From contig DNNO01000002.1 of NCBI GenBank assembly GCA_003497625.1, forward strand, positions 9,157-49,921: a stretch of DNA of 40,765 nt, read 5' to 3'. The position numbers were made by a program, and so were the translations under genes. Below are positions 16,904-26,132 of this stretch, in pieces; the first letter of the stretch is position 1, and each line of letters begins with the position of its first letter. Origin of the DNA: Flavobacterium sp. GTDB taxonomy: Bacteria; Bacteroidota; Bacteroidia; Flavobacteriales; Flavobacteriaceae. The notes beneath the pieces were generated by a model. That model saw only the letters and a program-made list of their open reading frames with translations. It made no database searches and was not told where the DNA came from.

Positions 16904-17239
16904 ATGAACATTTTTGTAGGAAGTCTTCCTTTCAGCGTAGAGGAAGCAGATTTAAGAGGTTATTTTGAAGAGTATGGAGCTGTTGAATCAGTTAAAATTA
17001 TCTCTGACAAATTTACCGGAAGAAGTAAAGGATTTGGATTTGTTGAAATGGCTAATGATGCTGAGGCTCAAAAAGCAATCGACGAATTAAACGGTGGAAC
17101 TATCGAAGGTAGAAAAATCGTTGTTAACAAATCTGAACCAAAACCAGAAGGCGAAAGAAGAAGCTTCGATCGTAATTCAGGTGGAAGTAGAGGCGGTTAC
17201 TCTAATAATAGAGAAAACTCAACAAGAAGTCGTTACTAA
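16904..17239 (+). CDS. RRM-domain RNA-binding protein
   Basis: A single RNA recognition motif fills residues 1-78 of 111. RNP2 is NIFVGSL (2-8) and RNP1 is KGFGFVEM (42-49), with the three aromatic RNA-contacting positions F4, F44 and F46 intact. The tail from about 84 is rich in Arg, Gly, Ser and Asn (SRGGY, RENSTRSRY). It is probably disordered and could add unspecific RNA affinity. Such single-RRM proteins occur widely in Bacteroidota and Cyanobacteria; in the latter some are cold-induced. A role as RNA chaperone is plausible but not shown. The gene is monocistronic, with its own promoter and a strong terminator. Confidence 0.93.
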   Translation: MNIFVGSLPFSVEEADLRGYFEEYGAVESVKIISDKFTGRSKGFGFVEMANDAEAQKAIDELNGGTIEGRKIVVNKSEPKPEGERRSFDRNSGGSRGGYSNNRENSTRSRY

Positions 17240-17259
17240 TATTTTTGGATATAAAACGC

Positions 17260-17290
17260 AAAAAGCCTCCGCATCGCGGAGGCTTTTTTA
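17260..17290. terminator. Strong terminator after the RNA-binding protein gene, possibly bidirectional
   Basis: The stem AAAAAGCCTCCGC (17260-17272) with GCGGAGGCTTTTT (17276-17288) has a 3-base loop and a T run to 17290. It lies 20 bases past the stop and 17 bases before the stop of the convergent cargo gene, which it may also serve. Confidence 0.88.
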
Positions 17291-17306
17291 TTGCTCTATT
17301 TTTCGT

Positions 17307-20300
17307 TTATCGGATTAAACTAAAGTGACCTTTAAATTCTTTGGTGATATTGTCTTTTGTATATTCAATCGTAAACCAATAATCTGTAGAAGGTAATAAT
17401 TCATTGTTGAATGTTCCATTCCATCCATTGCCATTCGGGTCAATTTGTTTTATTAACTTGCCATAGCGATCAAAAATTCTTATGATTGCCATATCTAATG
17501 CGCTACTTCCTTTTATATTCCATGTGTCATTATAACCGTCACCGTTTGGAGTAAAGTAGTTCGGATAATCTACAACCGTAAATGTTGCAGTAACATCTCC
17601 ACATCCAAATTTATTGATAACGGTCAAAGTATAGTCGCCACCAGGAATGTTAGTAAACAAATTACTTGACTGAAAATATGTTCCATCAATCGAATATAAA
17701 TAATCGTTAGATATTGGAGTTACGATTGCTGTTACTGTATTTTCCGTTCCAAAAGCGATTAATTCGTTTGGATTAATTGTAACGGAATTAGGTACTATCG
17801 AATTTTGTGTACTAAGATTAAATGTAGACGAACAGTTGGCTGCATTAGAAATGTTAGTAACTACTACCGAATATTGTCCAACAGTTGAAGTAGTAAAAGA
17901 AGTGCCTGTTTCTCCAATAATTTCATTTCCAGCTACTGCATCATGACCATTGTACCATTGAAAAGTGTAATCCGTGCTGTTTAATTGCGTTTTGATTTCT
18001 ACAGGATAGGTTATGTTGTTTAGTTGATCAATACAAATAGTGTAAGGTTCGTTTAAAAGATAATTTACAGGATAAGGTCTAACATATAAATCCAATTCTA
18101 AAATTTTAAAACAAGCAATTCCAGTTTCACTATCAATATTAGTTCTACTATTTAATCGAACATATATTTTTTGAAAATTGACAGTTGTATTTAAGAAATT
18201 ACTTGGTGTAGTTATGCGATTTGTATTCGCGTTTGCTAAAGCATCTGGTAATTCTGTGTAATATCTAAAATTGATTGTATTGATTGGTGTTGCACCAGCC
18301 ATTTCAAGTTCTCTAGAAGTCAAATCAAAATAGTCAAAACCAGAATCGTTACATAATTCCATTTGAGTAGGATTAGAATTGCTTCCAGGTAATGCCATTA
18401 CTACAAGATTTAAAGTGGTAAATGCTTCACAAGAATTATTAGTAGCATCTACAACTTTACAAATTATAGTTGTAGATGAACTCGTATAATTGTCAGGTGT
18501 TGTAATTGGGTTATTTGCTAGTACGTCTGCATTATTAGCATAAAACGTAACTTGATAGTTTGAATTTCCATTGATAATTTGGTTAATTCTACTATTTAAA
18601 TCAAAAGTAGCAGTAACATCACCACAATGACGAATAGGTGAAGGTTGCACAATAATTGGATTTGGAAAAACCGTAATTGTAAAGTTTACAATTGAAACAC
18701 ATCCTGTTAGTGTATCAAATAAACGAGCATAAATATTACGAGTTCCTAATGTTAGCGGAAGTGGAATATTTTTGTTTATAACCAAAATATTGTCTTTGGC
18801 ATTATCAAACGTATTGAAATAAGAAACAGTGACAGAAGGATTTTGTCCTGCTAAAGCTTCAGCATCTTTTGTGTTCAACAAAAACGAATCTAAAAGACAA
18901 ACGGATTCATTGTTTATAACATTTTGTAAAGGCGCTTGCGTAACAATCACATCAAAAGTTCCAATTCCTTCACAGCTTTGAGTAGTATTTGAAATCACTC
19001 TAGTATAAACAATTGTAGTTCCAACAGGGATTTGGCTTGAATTAGTCAATCCGTTTAAGCCTGTTGAAGCATCAGATGTATTTAAGTGAAAAGAAATACT
19101 TACATCCGAACTCGCAAAATAAGTGTTTTTAATTAAGATACGTTGTGCATCAAAATTTACAAACCCATAGTTTTGATTGATTTCTGGGCAAACTGCTGGA
19201 ATATTTGGATAGTTAGCAACACTTGTTGGGTTAATTTGAAGCACAAAACTACCTACACCTGCCGAAGTACAATTAGGAGTCACATTCTCATTTATTGCTT
19301 TTACATAAATGGTTTGTAAAAATGGAGATGTTGTATTAACATAGTTCGTAGGATTGGTTATTAACTGTGTTAATCCAGCATCAGCATAGAAATTGAGCGT
19401 TAATCCAGGAGTATTATTGGTAAAATAATTATACAGTTGTAATAAGTTAGTTTCAGCGATTCCGTCAAGAGTATTGTTGATGTAGTCACATTGTTCTAAA
19501 GTAGTTGAAAACGAATTAATTATAGGTAAAGCATTAATAGTAATTGAAACTGAATTTGAGGTATTTGTACAAATTCCTTGTTCAGTAGTTTCTAAATAAT
19601 ATTGTGCAGTTGTATTTAATGTTTGATTAAATTTAGTTACCGTGTAAGTCGAATTGTTTGCTCCAGTTATGGCAATTCCATCTCTAAACCATTGATAAGT
19701 TAATCCGGTATTTATACTAGCATTTGCATTTGATGAAGTAATAGTGTAGGTGTCATCTTCACAAATGGTGGTATCTGTTGCAATTTGAATGTTAGGATTA
19801 GCAATGATTCGTATCACATTTGAGTCAGTTTCAGAACAAGGTGAATTGATAATTTTTACAAAGTAGTCTCCTGGTAGAGTTGGAGTAAACGTATTTGTTG
19901 TAGCTCCATTTATAAGGGTGTTATTACGATACCATTGATAACTTAAAACATCAATAGTCGCATTTAAATCTGCATTATTTATAATATTTGATGATAATAT
20001 TGGATTCGTATTCAAGCAAACCGTATTAGAATTTGATATACTAACATCAGGTTTTACATGAAATTTTAAATCAGCTTCTGATTCACTCACTCTTAAACCA
20101 GTTAAGCTTCCTGTTGGATTTACGGTAATGTCATAAGCAGTTGTAACTACTTTATAAACACCACTTTCAGAAACAATTAAGCTATTGGTTGAAGATGTTG
20201 AATTAGAAACGGCATTGATTTGAATATTGTCTTTAAACCAAGTGTAATTAAATCGTAAGTTACTTGGAACCCCTGGAAAATCAGAGATGTCTATTGTAGC

Positions 20301-20909
20301 TACAATTTCTTTTGTATCTGGTTTACAATAGTCTAAATTAGTTAAAAGTGAACCATCCGTATTGTTTAACGTAACGGAAGATAAGAAATCACAGTTAGTA
20401 CTTCCAGATCCTCCCGTTTGTGAAACAGTAATATTTCCAGCTTGACCTGAATAATTATCAATTACAATTACATATATATCACCCGCATTACTATTTGGAA
20501 TGGTAACTGTTTCTATACTAGCAAGACTATAACTACAATCTACTTCATTAGTGGTATTTAATTGACTACAAATGTTGTTTAAGTTTTGAAAAGGGCCCCA
20601 TAATACAAAATCCACATCTGTTCCATTACCTGCTAAATTTTGTTGGCTAATTTGTAAAATAACGTTTCCTGGCGAGTCAATTTCAATAAAAAACCATGTA
20701 GGTCCAACATATTGTGTTGGGATACAAGTTGAATTAAAACTTTCTCCATTTCCACCAGTAGAACTGCTAAAAGGAATACTTGTGGCACAAGATTGGTAAG
20801 CAGCAGGATTAGCCGCTAATTCAGCACAAGACGGTGCACCTCCTTGACTGTAAGTTTTTAAACTAAAAAAGAGTAAGAAAATTAATAAAATAGAAACAGT
20901 TTTTTTCAT
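17307..20909 (-). CDS. Secreted T9SS type B cargo protein with Ig-like domains
   Basis: This 1200-residue protein has a signal peptide (about 1-21, ending KTYSQ). An N-terminal domain (about 25-170) reads WFFIEIDSPGNVILQIS and later YVIVIDNYSGQAGNITVSQ, like a prepeptidase-C or CUB-type beta-sandwich. Several Ig-like modules follow, marked by YQWYRNNTLINGA near 328 and YQWFRDGIAITGA near 408. A long series of modules ending in IYVRL or IYARL then fills about 470-1000. The last 90 residues are a T9SS type B sorting domain: NYFTPNGDGYNDTWNIKG, FDRYGKLIKQ and NGWNGTFNNELLPSTDYWF. The protein should therefore cross the outer membrane through the type IX system and stay at the surface or be released. 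It may be an adhesin; the ligand is unknown. No catalytic motif is seen. Confidence 0.92.
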   Translation of the reverse strand: MKKTVSILLIFLLFFSLKTYSQGGAPSCAELAANPAAYQSCATSIPFSSSTGGNGESFNSTCIPTQYVGPTWFFIEIDSPGNVILQISQQNLAGNGTDVDFVLWGPFQNLNNICSQLNTTNEVDCSYSLASIETVTIPNSNAGDIYVIVIDNYSGQAGNITVSQTGGSGSTNCDFLSSVTLNNTDGSLLTNLDYCKPDTKEIVATIDISDFPGVPSNLRFNYTWFKDNIQINAVSNSTSSTNSLIVSESGVYKVVTTAYDITVNPTGSLTGLRVSESEADLKFHVKPDVSISNSNTVCLNTNPILSSNIINNADLNATIDVLSYQWYRNNTLINGATTNTFTPTLPGDYFVKIINSPCSETDSNVIRIIANPNIQIATDTTICEDDTYTITSSNANASINTGLTYQWFRDGIAITGANNSTYTVTKFNQTLNTTAQYYLETTEQGICTNTSNSVSITINALPIINSFSTTLEQCDYINNTLDGIAETNLLQLYNYFTNNTPGLTLNFYADAGLTQLITNPTNYVNTTSPFLQTIYVKAINENVTPNCTSAGVGSFVLQINPTSVANYPNIPAVCPEINQNYGFVNFDAQRILIKNTYFASSDVSISFHLNTSDASTGLNGLTNSSQIPVGTTIVYTRVISNTTQSCEGIGTFDVIVTQAPLQNVINNESVCLLDSFLLNTKDAEALAGQNPSVTVSYFNTFDNAKDNILVINKNIPLPLTLGTRNIYARLFDTLTGCVSIVNFTITVFPNPIIVQPSPIRHCGDVTATFDLNSRINQIINGNSNYQVTFYANNADVLANNPITTPDNYTSSSTTIICKVVDATNNSCEAFTTLNLVVMALPGSNSNPTQMELCNDSGFDYFDLTSRELEMAGATPINTINFRYYTELPDALANANTNRITTPSNFLNTTVNFQKIYVRLNSRTNIDSETGIACFKILELDLYVRPYPVNYLLNEPYTICIDQLNNITYPVEIKTQLNSTDYTFQWYNGHDAVAGNEIIGETGTSFTTSTVGQYSVVVTNISNAANCSSTFNLSTQNSIVPNSVTINPNELIAFGTENTVTAIVTPISNDYLYSIDGTYFQSSNLFTNIPGGDYTLTVINKFGCGDVTATFTVVDYPNYFTPNGDGYNDTWNIKGSSALDMAIIRIFDRYGKLIKQIDPNGNGWNGTFNNELLPSTDYWFTIEYTKDNITKEFKGHFSLIR

Positions 20910-20990
20910 GATACTTGTTTGGGGTTGCTAATTTATTAATTTTTATGCAGAAAGTTATAAAATAAACAATTTTACTGTGTTTTGTGCATT

Positions 20991-22382
20991 TTATTGTGGA
21001 TTGGCAATGGTTTTGTACAAACCAATTATCGCATTCAAATAACGATTTTCTAAAGCAATTTCATTGAGTTGGGAACTTACTAAAGAATTCTCTCTTGAGT
21101 TAATTACAAACAACGAACTTTCTCCCATTTCAAATAATCGGTCTTCTGCATTTAACAATGTGGAAAAATCTTTTACTAATTTATCATTATAATCTTGCTG
21201 TTTTTGAAGCGAAACAATTTCTTGCTGTTGTGCTTTGATTTTGTTTTCCAAATTTTTTCGTTCAAATTGCAAGCCAAATTCCGAATCCTGAATTTTTAAA
21301 TCGGCTAATTTTAAACTTCCGCGTTCTTTTCGTAAAAATATTGGAAACGCAAAATTCACTCCAATTTTATAATCTTCAAAGCGATAATTGTCAATGTAAC
21401 TTGGCTCCGATAAATAATTATAGCTCAAATCTAACTTGGGCAAAAGGGCATTTGCTTTTAATTTTCGATCTACTTTTAGCATATTAATTTTAGCATCTAA
21501 AGCTTGAATCTTTGGGTGGTTTTCTAAATCTATGGTTCCCAATTCGTTAATCTGTAAAACTTCTTTGATTGTTTTTGATAACGTTGTTTCAGGAAATAAA
21601 TTATCATTCAGTTCTAAAGGAATATTATTTTCTAACCACAAATAGTTTGATAATTCTAATTTGGCTTTAGTGAATTTTAGTTTGGCTTCTTCTAAATTTA
21701 ATCTTCTGGTTTTAACTGCAATTCCAGCTTCAACGCTATCGATTGCTGGTTTGTCGCCTTCTTCAATTAATTTTGAAACACCGTTGTAACGAATTAAAGC
21801 GTTTTCTAAATAGGTTTCATATAATTTTACTTCATCAAAGCTTCTTTTCCAATTTACATAACTTATTGAAGCTTCATAAATTACTTCAACCGCTTGCAAA
21901 TTTCTTTCGGCAATGTTTAAGTTTCTGGCAATTTTTGCTTTTCTTAAATCTGCCATTCGTTGATTGATGAATAAACCTTGTCCTACAGGAACTGAAATTC
22001 CTAACGAAGTTAATCCGCTATTTGGTAACATATTTTCTGGATTTACGTAAATTCCCTCAGAGTTGTCAAAACCGGCCTTCAACTCAATTCCGTACCAAGT
22101 TGGAATTTTAAAACTGCTATTCAAAATCGAATAATATTCGCTGTCTTTGAATTGTTTCTCACTGAAATCAACTTCAATCTTCGGGTCAAAAGCACCACGC
22201 GCTTGCATTAAATTCGCTTGCGCTTCGTTCAGTTTTAAATCGGCTTGTTTTACTAATGGATGGTATTTTTTTACATATCCTAAAAATTCATTGTAGGTGA
22301 ATTCGGTTGGTGAATTTTGTCCGAACAAACTCATCCAACTACAAATGAAAAGGAAGATATAAAATAGTTTCGGTTTCATCAT
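20991..22382 (-). CDS. TolC-type outer-membrane efflux protein
   Basis: This 463-residue protein has a signal peptide ending near residue 21 (WMSLFGQ). The two related halves of the outer membrane efflux protein family follow: long helices (KYHPLVKQADLKLNEAQANLMQARGAFDPKIEVDFS in the first half, a heptad-rich NKIKAQQQEIVSLQKQQDY segment in the second) and beta strands that would form the barrel. It would provide the outer-membrane channel for the ABC-HlyD pair. Its start overlaps the HlyD stop by 4 bases, which indicates translational coupling. It is the last gene of the TetR-led operon. The divergence from the usual sequence looks ordinary. Confidence 0.92.
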   Translation of the reverse strand: MMKPKLFYIFLFICSWMSLFGQNSPTEFTYNEFLGYVKKYHPLVKQADLKLNEAQANLMQARGAFDPKIEVDFSEKQFKDSEYYSILNSSFKIPTWYGIELKAGFDNSEGIYVNPENMLPNSGLTSLGISVPVGQGLFINQRMADLRKAKIARNLNIAERNLQAVEVIYEASISYVNWKRSFDEVKLYETYLENALIRYNGVSKLIEEGDKPAIDSVEAGIAVKTRRLNLEEAKLKFTKAKLELSNYLWLENNIPLELNDNLFPETTLSKTIKEVLQINELGTIDLENHPKIQALDAKINMLKVDRKLKANALLPKLDLSYNYLSEPSYIDNYRFEDYKIGVNFAFPIFLRKERGSLKLADLKIQDSEFGLQFERKNLENKIKAQQQEIVSLQKQQDYNDKLVKDFSTLLNAEDRLFEMGESSLFVINSRENSLVSSQLNEIALENRYLNAIIGLYKTIANPQ

Positions 22383-23725
22383 TTCTCAGTGTTTTCAGTT
22401 GGTGTTGGTTGGTAAAAATTTGGTGGAAAACCATTCAATGTTCGCCAAATCTCGAACCAAATTGGCACATCGTCTAATAAGGCTAAAGTTTGTGTTCCAG
22501 CTCCAATACTCAATTGTTCTGGCCATTTTTTATCCTTTGGATCTGGAGCAATTAATACACGATATTTTCCGTTTGGACTAATGAAATTTTCTTTGGCAAC
22601 AATTACACCACCAAAAGTTCCATAAGAAACACCTGGCCAACCGCTGAAAACAATTGTAGGCCAACCATCGAACCAAACACGTACTTTTTCACCATTATTA
22701 ATTAAAGGAAAGTCAACAGGGTCAATGTACGTTTCAACAGCAATATCATATTTAGCTGGCATAATACTTACAACAGCAGTTCCTTCTTTGATATTTTCAC
22801 CAATTCCAGATTGTAAAGCTCTATTTACATAACCATCTTGAGGCGCTGTAATGTAATACAAACCATTTCTAATTTGATAGTTTTTGTACTGGTTTCTCAG
22901 TTTGTTTACTTGTGCTTCGGTATCAAATTGAGAGCTTAAAGCCGTTTGTTTGTCGCTACTTGCTTTGGCATTTTTTTCAGCATATTCAGCACTTATTCGG
23001 TTGAGTTCCATTGTGGCATTTAATACTTCGTTTTTGCTGGTAATGTATTTGTTTTCTTGTGTAATGATTTTCGCTTCGGTTTCTTGCAATTTCATGCGTT
23101 TTTCCTCCACATCGGTCATTGGTTTCAAACCTTCTTTATTCAAATTTATCGAACGATTGTATTGCGTTTTAGCAATTTTAAGTTGGGTTTTAGTTGCTTC
23201 AAAATCAATACTGTCGCTTTGAACTTTTAAATAAGCCTGTTTTAATTTGTTTTGTGCTTGCTTTAGCTTCAGATTTTTTTCGTTTTGAATAGCGCCCATT
23301 TGAGCTTCCAATGCTTTTACTTTGTCAGCATAAGAAGTAACTGCATTTTCTTTTGCTTTAACTTGATTACCTGTGTTTTCAACCAAGTTTGGATCTAAAT
23401 ACTCTTCTTTAATTTCCGAAATAAACAAAATAGTATCGCCTTTTTTTACAAAATCCCCTTCGTTTACGTACCATTTTTCGATTCGACCACCAATAATTGT
23501 TTGAATAGTTTGCGGACGTTGATTAGGCTTTAAAGTGGTTACATTCCCTGCACCTTGAATATTTTGTGTCCATGGAAGAAAGAGAAACAAAACCACCATG
23601 ATAACAAAAGCCCAAATAAGTTTTCGAATTACTTTGTAATGCTTTTGCTCTTTAAATATTTGTCCCGATTTGAATTGCTCTAATTTTACAAATTGGTCAA
23701 TTCTATTTTTTGTGATGTTTAGCAT
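22379..23725 (-). CDS. HlyD-family membrane-fusion (periplasmic adaptor) protein
   Basis: This 448-residue adaptor has a short cytoplasmic N-terminus, one membrane helix (about 34-52, LIWAFVIMVVLFLFLPW), a lipoyl-type half (GGRIEKWYVNEGDFVKKGDTILFI, split over 89-112) and a long coiled-coil hairpin (about 125-285). The second lipoyl half (YYITAPQDGYVNRALQSG) and a beta-barrel region (VETYIDPVDFPLINNGEKVRVWFDG) follow. It joins the inner-membrane ABC protein to the TolC partner. It starts 3 bases after the ABC gene and overlaps the TolC gene by 4 bases. The layout resembles type I secretion or ABC-type efflux systems; the substrate is not evident. Confidence 0.93.
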   Translation of the reverse strand: MLNITKNRIDQFVKLEQFKSGQIFKEQKHYKVIRKLIWAFVIMVVLFLFLPWTQNIQGAGNVTTLKPNQRPQTIQTIIGGRIEKWYVNEGDFVKKGDTILFISEIKEEYLDPNLVENTGNQVKAKENAVTSYADKVKALEAQMGAIQNEKNLKLKQAQNKLKQAYLKVQSDSIDFEATKTQLKIAKTQYNRSINLNKEGLKPMTDVEEKRMKLQETEAKIITQENKYITSKNEVLNATMELNRISAEYAEKNAKASSDKQTALSSQFDTEAQVNKLRNQYKNYQIRNGLYYITAPQDGYVNRALQSGIGENIKEGTAVVSIMPAKYDIAVETYIDPVDFPLINNGEKVRVWFDGWPTIVFSGWPGVSYGTFGGVIVAKENFISPNGKYRVLIAPDPKDKKWPEQLSIGAGTQTLALLDDVPIWFEIWRTLNGFPPNFYQPTPTENTEK

Positions 23726-23728
23726 GGC

Positions 23729-25381
23729 TTAAATGGATTTAATTTCACCTTTTTCTAAAAGAATGGTCTGTTTGCAAGTCTGTTTCCAATAGCTGTTCTT
23801 ACTAACAACAACTAGCGTCCAAGGATGATTTTCTTCGCTTAAGAAATCAATTATTTCTCTACAACTTTGCTCATCTGATTTGTCTAAAGGATTTTCTAAA
23901 AACAATAATTTTGGTTGATTGATGATACAACGTGCCAAAACAATCTTTTGAATAGTTGATGAATTAATTTGCTTTCCTTCGGAAGAAATTTGTGTATCTA
24001 ATCCTTTTGGGAGAGCCTTGATAGCTTCTGTTAGTTTTAATTTTTCGATTAAATCAAAAACCGTTTCCATCTTAATTTCTGGATTATTACACGTGATATT
24101 CTCTAAAATAGTACCTTCAAACGGCATTTCGTGTGCGGTGATGATTCCGATTTTAGAACGATATTCTTCTGAAGAATATTTTTTGTAATTCGTATTATTA
24201 ATAAAAATGCTTCCCGAAGACGGCTCAATCAAGCGCGCTAACAATCGAATTAAAGTTGTTTTTCCAGAACCATTTTCGCCTAAAATCAAAGTATGTTGTT
24301 TCGGTTGAATCGATAGACTTACGTTTTTAAGTATTTCTTTATCCGATTTTGGATAGGTAAAGGATACATTTTCGGTTTCAATCGTAATTTTATTTTTATC
24401 TACTAAGTAATTCGAATTTTGAACATCTTCTTCTAATTCCATATCAACAACAGAACCTAATTTTTCTAAAGAAGTTAATACATCGTAAAACAATTCTAAA
24501 CCTGAAAATAGTTTTTCAACCGCAGCAATGATGCTCAAAATGATGATTTCTGCCGCAACGAATTGTCCAATATTCATTTGTTGATTGATTACTAATAATC
24601 CTCCAATTATCAATAAACCAGCCGTAATTAAAATTTTAAATCCAGTTAACTGAATGAACTGTTTTAACAAAACTTGAAAATGATTTTCTCTTTGTTTCAA
24701 GTATTCATTAACCAAATTATCGTTTTTGTGTAGCGAAAAATTAAAGATAGAATTGCTCTTAAAACTCAAATGATTTCTGGCAATTTCTTGCAACCAATGT
24801 GCAATTTTGTATTTGTATTTCGATTCTTTTAAGCTCGTTTCTAAACCTAAATTAAAATTGATTTTGAAAATTAAGTATAACAAAATTAAAAGTACCAATC
24901 CGAAAAAGATAAAGAATGAATGGTACAACGACAGTAAAATAATTCCGAAAATAATTTGTAAAGCCGCTCCAGAAATATCCAATAAAAGTTTAGAAAATCC
25001 TTTTTGAACGGTTAACGTATCAAAAAAGCGATTCGCTAATTCTGGCGGATATTGATTGTGTAATTCATTGAATTTTATTTTCGGAAAGCGATAAGCAAAT
25101 TCAAATGACGAACGCACAAATATTTTTTGTTGTAAGTTCTCGGTAATTCTAAACTGCATGATTTTTAGTAATCCTACAAAAGCTACTCCCACAACTACAA
25201 TAATTACCAAAACAATCCAAGATGTGCTTACTTTTCCAGCTTGAATAAAGTTGATAATCGATTGAATCCCCAAGGGCAAAGACAAACTGATTAATCCCGC
25301 TATAATGGAATACAAGAAGATTTGATAAATATCTTGTTTGTCGATTAAGATGAGGTTTTTGAATCTTTTTAAAGGTGTCAT
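23729..25381 (-). CDS. ABC exporter-like protein (fused membrane and nucleotide-binding domains) with degenerate ATPase motifs
   Basis: This 550-residue half-transporter has five to six helices (about 20-300) and a nucleotide-binding domain from about 330. Walker A is intact (GENGSGKTT, 368-376). Other motifs are not. The Q-loop Gln is replaced in IITAHE (Ala416), the LSGGQ signature reads INSST (472-476), and Walker B ends LLFLENPLD so that Asp is E496 and the catalytic Glu is N497. The H-loop His is K528 (VVSKNSYW). The frame is undisturbed and VLAR after the signature is normal, so sequencing error is unlikely. It may bind ATP without efficient hydrolysis. No C39 peptidase domain precedes it. 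It overlaps the TetR gene by 4 bases and precedes HlyD by 3. Confidence 0.88.
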   Translation of the reverse strand: MTPLKRFKNLILIDKQDIYQIFLYSIIAGLISLSLPLGIQSIINFIQAGKVSTSWIVLVIIVVVGVAFVGLLKIMQFRITENLQQKIFVRSSFEFAYRFPKIKFNELHNQYPPELANRFFDTLTVQKGFSKLLLDISGAALQIIFGIILLSLYHSFFIFFGLVLLILLYLIFKINFNLGLETSLKESKYKYKIAHWLQEIARNHLSFKSNSIFNFSLHKNDNLVNEYLKQRENHFQVLLKQFIQLTGFKILITAGLLIIGGLLVINQQMNIGQFVAAEIIILSIIAAVEKLFSGLELFYDVLTSLEKLGSVVDMELEEDVQNSNYLVDKNKITIETENVSFTYPKSDKEILKNVSLSIQPKQHTLILGENGSGKTTLIRLLARLIEPSSGSIFINNTNYKKYSSEEYRSKIGIITAHEMPFEGTILENITCNNPEIKMETVFDLIEKLKLTEAIKALPKGLDTQISSEGKQINSSTIQKIVLARCIINQPKLLFLENPLDKSDEQSCREIIDFLSEENHPWTLVVVSKNSYWKQTCKQTILLEKGEIKSI

Positions 25382-26049
25382 AGTAGTATTTTTTTAGCCA
25401 TATCTGTGTAGAATTCAGTTGCACATTCTTTTTCAGATAAGTTGGTGATGGTTTTTAAATGATTTTTTAAAAAATGTTGGTGAAGTGCGCCTTCCACAAT
25501 GCTTGATGCTAAGCTTTTTGCGTAAGGATAATTTGGATTTACTTCTTTTATGATGTCAATTATACGATTGATAACTCTTTTATACACTAAGAAAAAACCT
25601 TCTTTGTTTTCGTGGTCTACTTCTTTAGTCATTAAGGTTTTAGTGAATTCTCCAACGATTATTCGATTTAGGATTTCTTCATTAATATGTGGAGTTGCAT
25701 TATCGTCAACTATATTCTCAGTAACGAGTTTAATTGCTTTTTCTAGTTTTTCAATCGGATTAGAAACGTTTGTAGTGGCAAAAGCCATACGATATTCCAT
25801 CCAAGACCAATACCATGAAGTTAGGTAAACCAATAGTTTGTGCTTATTTTCAAAATAACGATAAATAGAACTTTCATTAGATTGAATTTTCTCACCTAAT
25901 TTTTTAAAAGTAAACGCTTCAAAACCAATTTCGTCAATTAATATGATGCTGTTTTTTAGTATATTACGTCCTAATTCTGAAGTTTCAGGATCTTTAACGT
26001 ATAACTTTTCGTTAATGGTTATTTTTAAATTAGATAGTAAATTTTGCAT
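25378..26049 (-). CDS. TetR/AcrR-family transcriptional regulator
   Basis: This 223-residue regulator has a TetR-type helix-turn-helix at about 27-73. Its signature runs from ILIDEIGFEAFTFKKLGEKI through NESSIYRYFENKHKLLVYL. The remaining C-terminal part is helical and would be the ligand-binding and dimer domain, with no recognisable specificity. It heads the operon with the ABC, HlyD and TolC genes; its stop overlaps the ABC start by 4 bases. A 13-base palindrome lies between the promoter elements of this gene (26077-26089), so it probably represses its own operon. The natural inducer is unknown but may be the substrate of the exporter. The start at 26049 leaves a leader of about 16 bases. 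Confidence 0.92.
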   Translation of the reverse strand: MQNLLSNLKITINEKLYVKDPETSELGRNILKNSIILIDEIGFEAFTFKKLGEKIQSNESSIYRYFENKHKLLVYLTSWYWSWMEYRMAFATTNVSNPIEKLEKAIKLVTENIVDDNATPHINEEILNRIIVGEFTKTLMTKEVDHENKEGFFLVYKRVINRIIDIIKEVNPNYPYAKSLASSIVEGALHQHFLKNHLKTITNLSEKECATEFYTDMAKKILL

Positions 26050-26068
26050 GATGTAATATTTAACAATG

Positions 26069-26092
26069 CAAATATAATAGTAATACTATCAA
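26069..26092 (-). promoter_or_regulatory. Promoter of the TetR-ABC-HlyD-TolC operon
   Basis: On the minus strand, TATATTTG at 26076-26069 matches the -7 consensus, with a TTG at 26092-26090. The spacing is only 13 bases, short for this promoter class, and the spacer is filled by the palindrome described separately. Confidence 0.6.
26077..26089. promoter_or_regulatory. Candidate TetR operator (13-base palindrome)
   Basis: ATAGTAATACTAT has perfect 6-base arms (ATAGTA and TACTAT) around one central base. It abuts the -7 box and exactly fills the space between the two promoter elements of the regulator gene. Assignment as the operator is an inference from position and symmetry. Confidence 0.55.
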
Positions 26093-26132
26093 TTTATAAA
26101 AGTTTAACTTTTAATTTGCAATTGTTCGATAT

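Noticed and set aside
17094-17318. Second frame overlapping the RNA-binding protein gene
   Set aside because: It runs across the terminator, has low-complexity charged residues and no start signal; the RRM frame is clearly coding.
23729-25381. The ABC gene as a pseudogene
   Set aside because: The frame is unbroken over 550 codons, its overlaps with neighbours are intact, and Walker A is kept. A specialised protein is more likely than decay.
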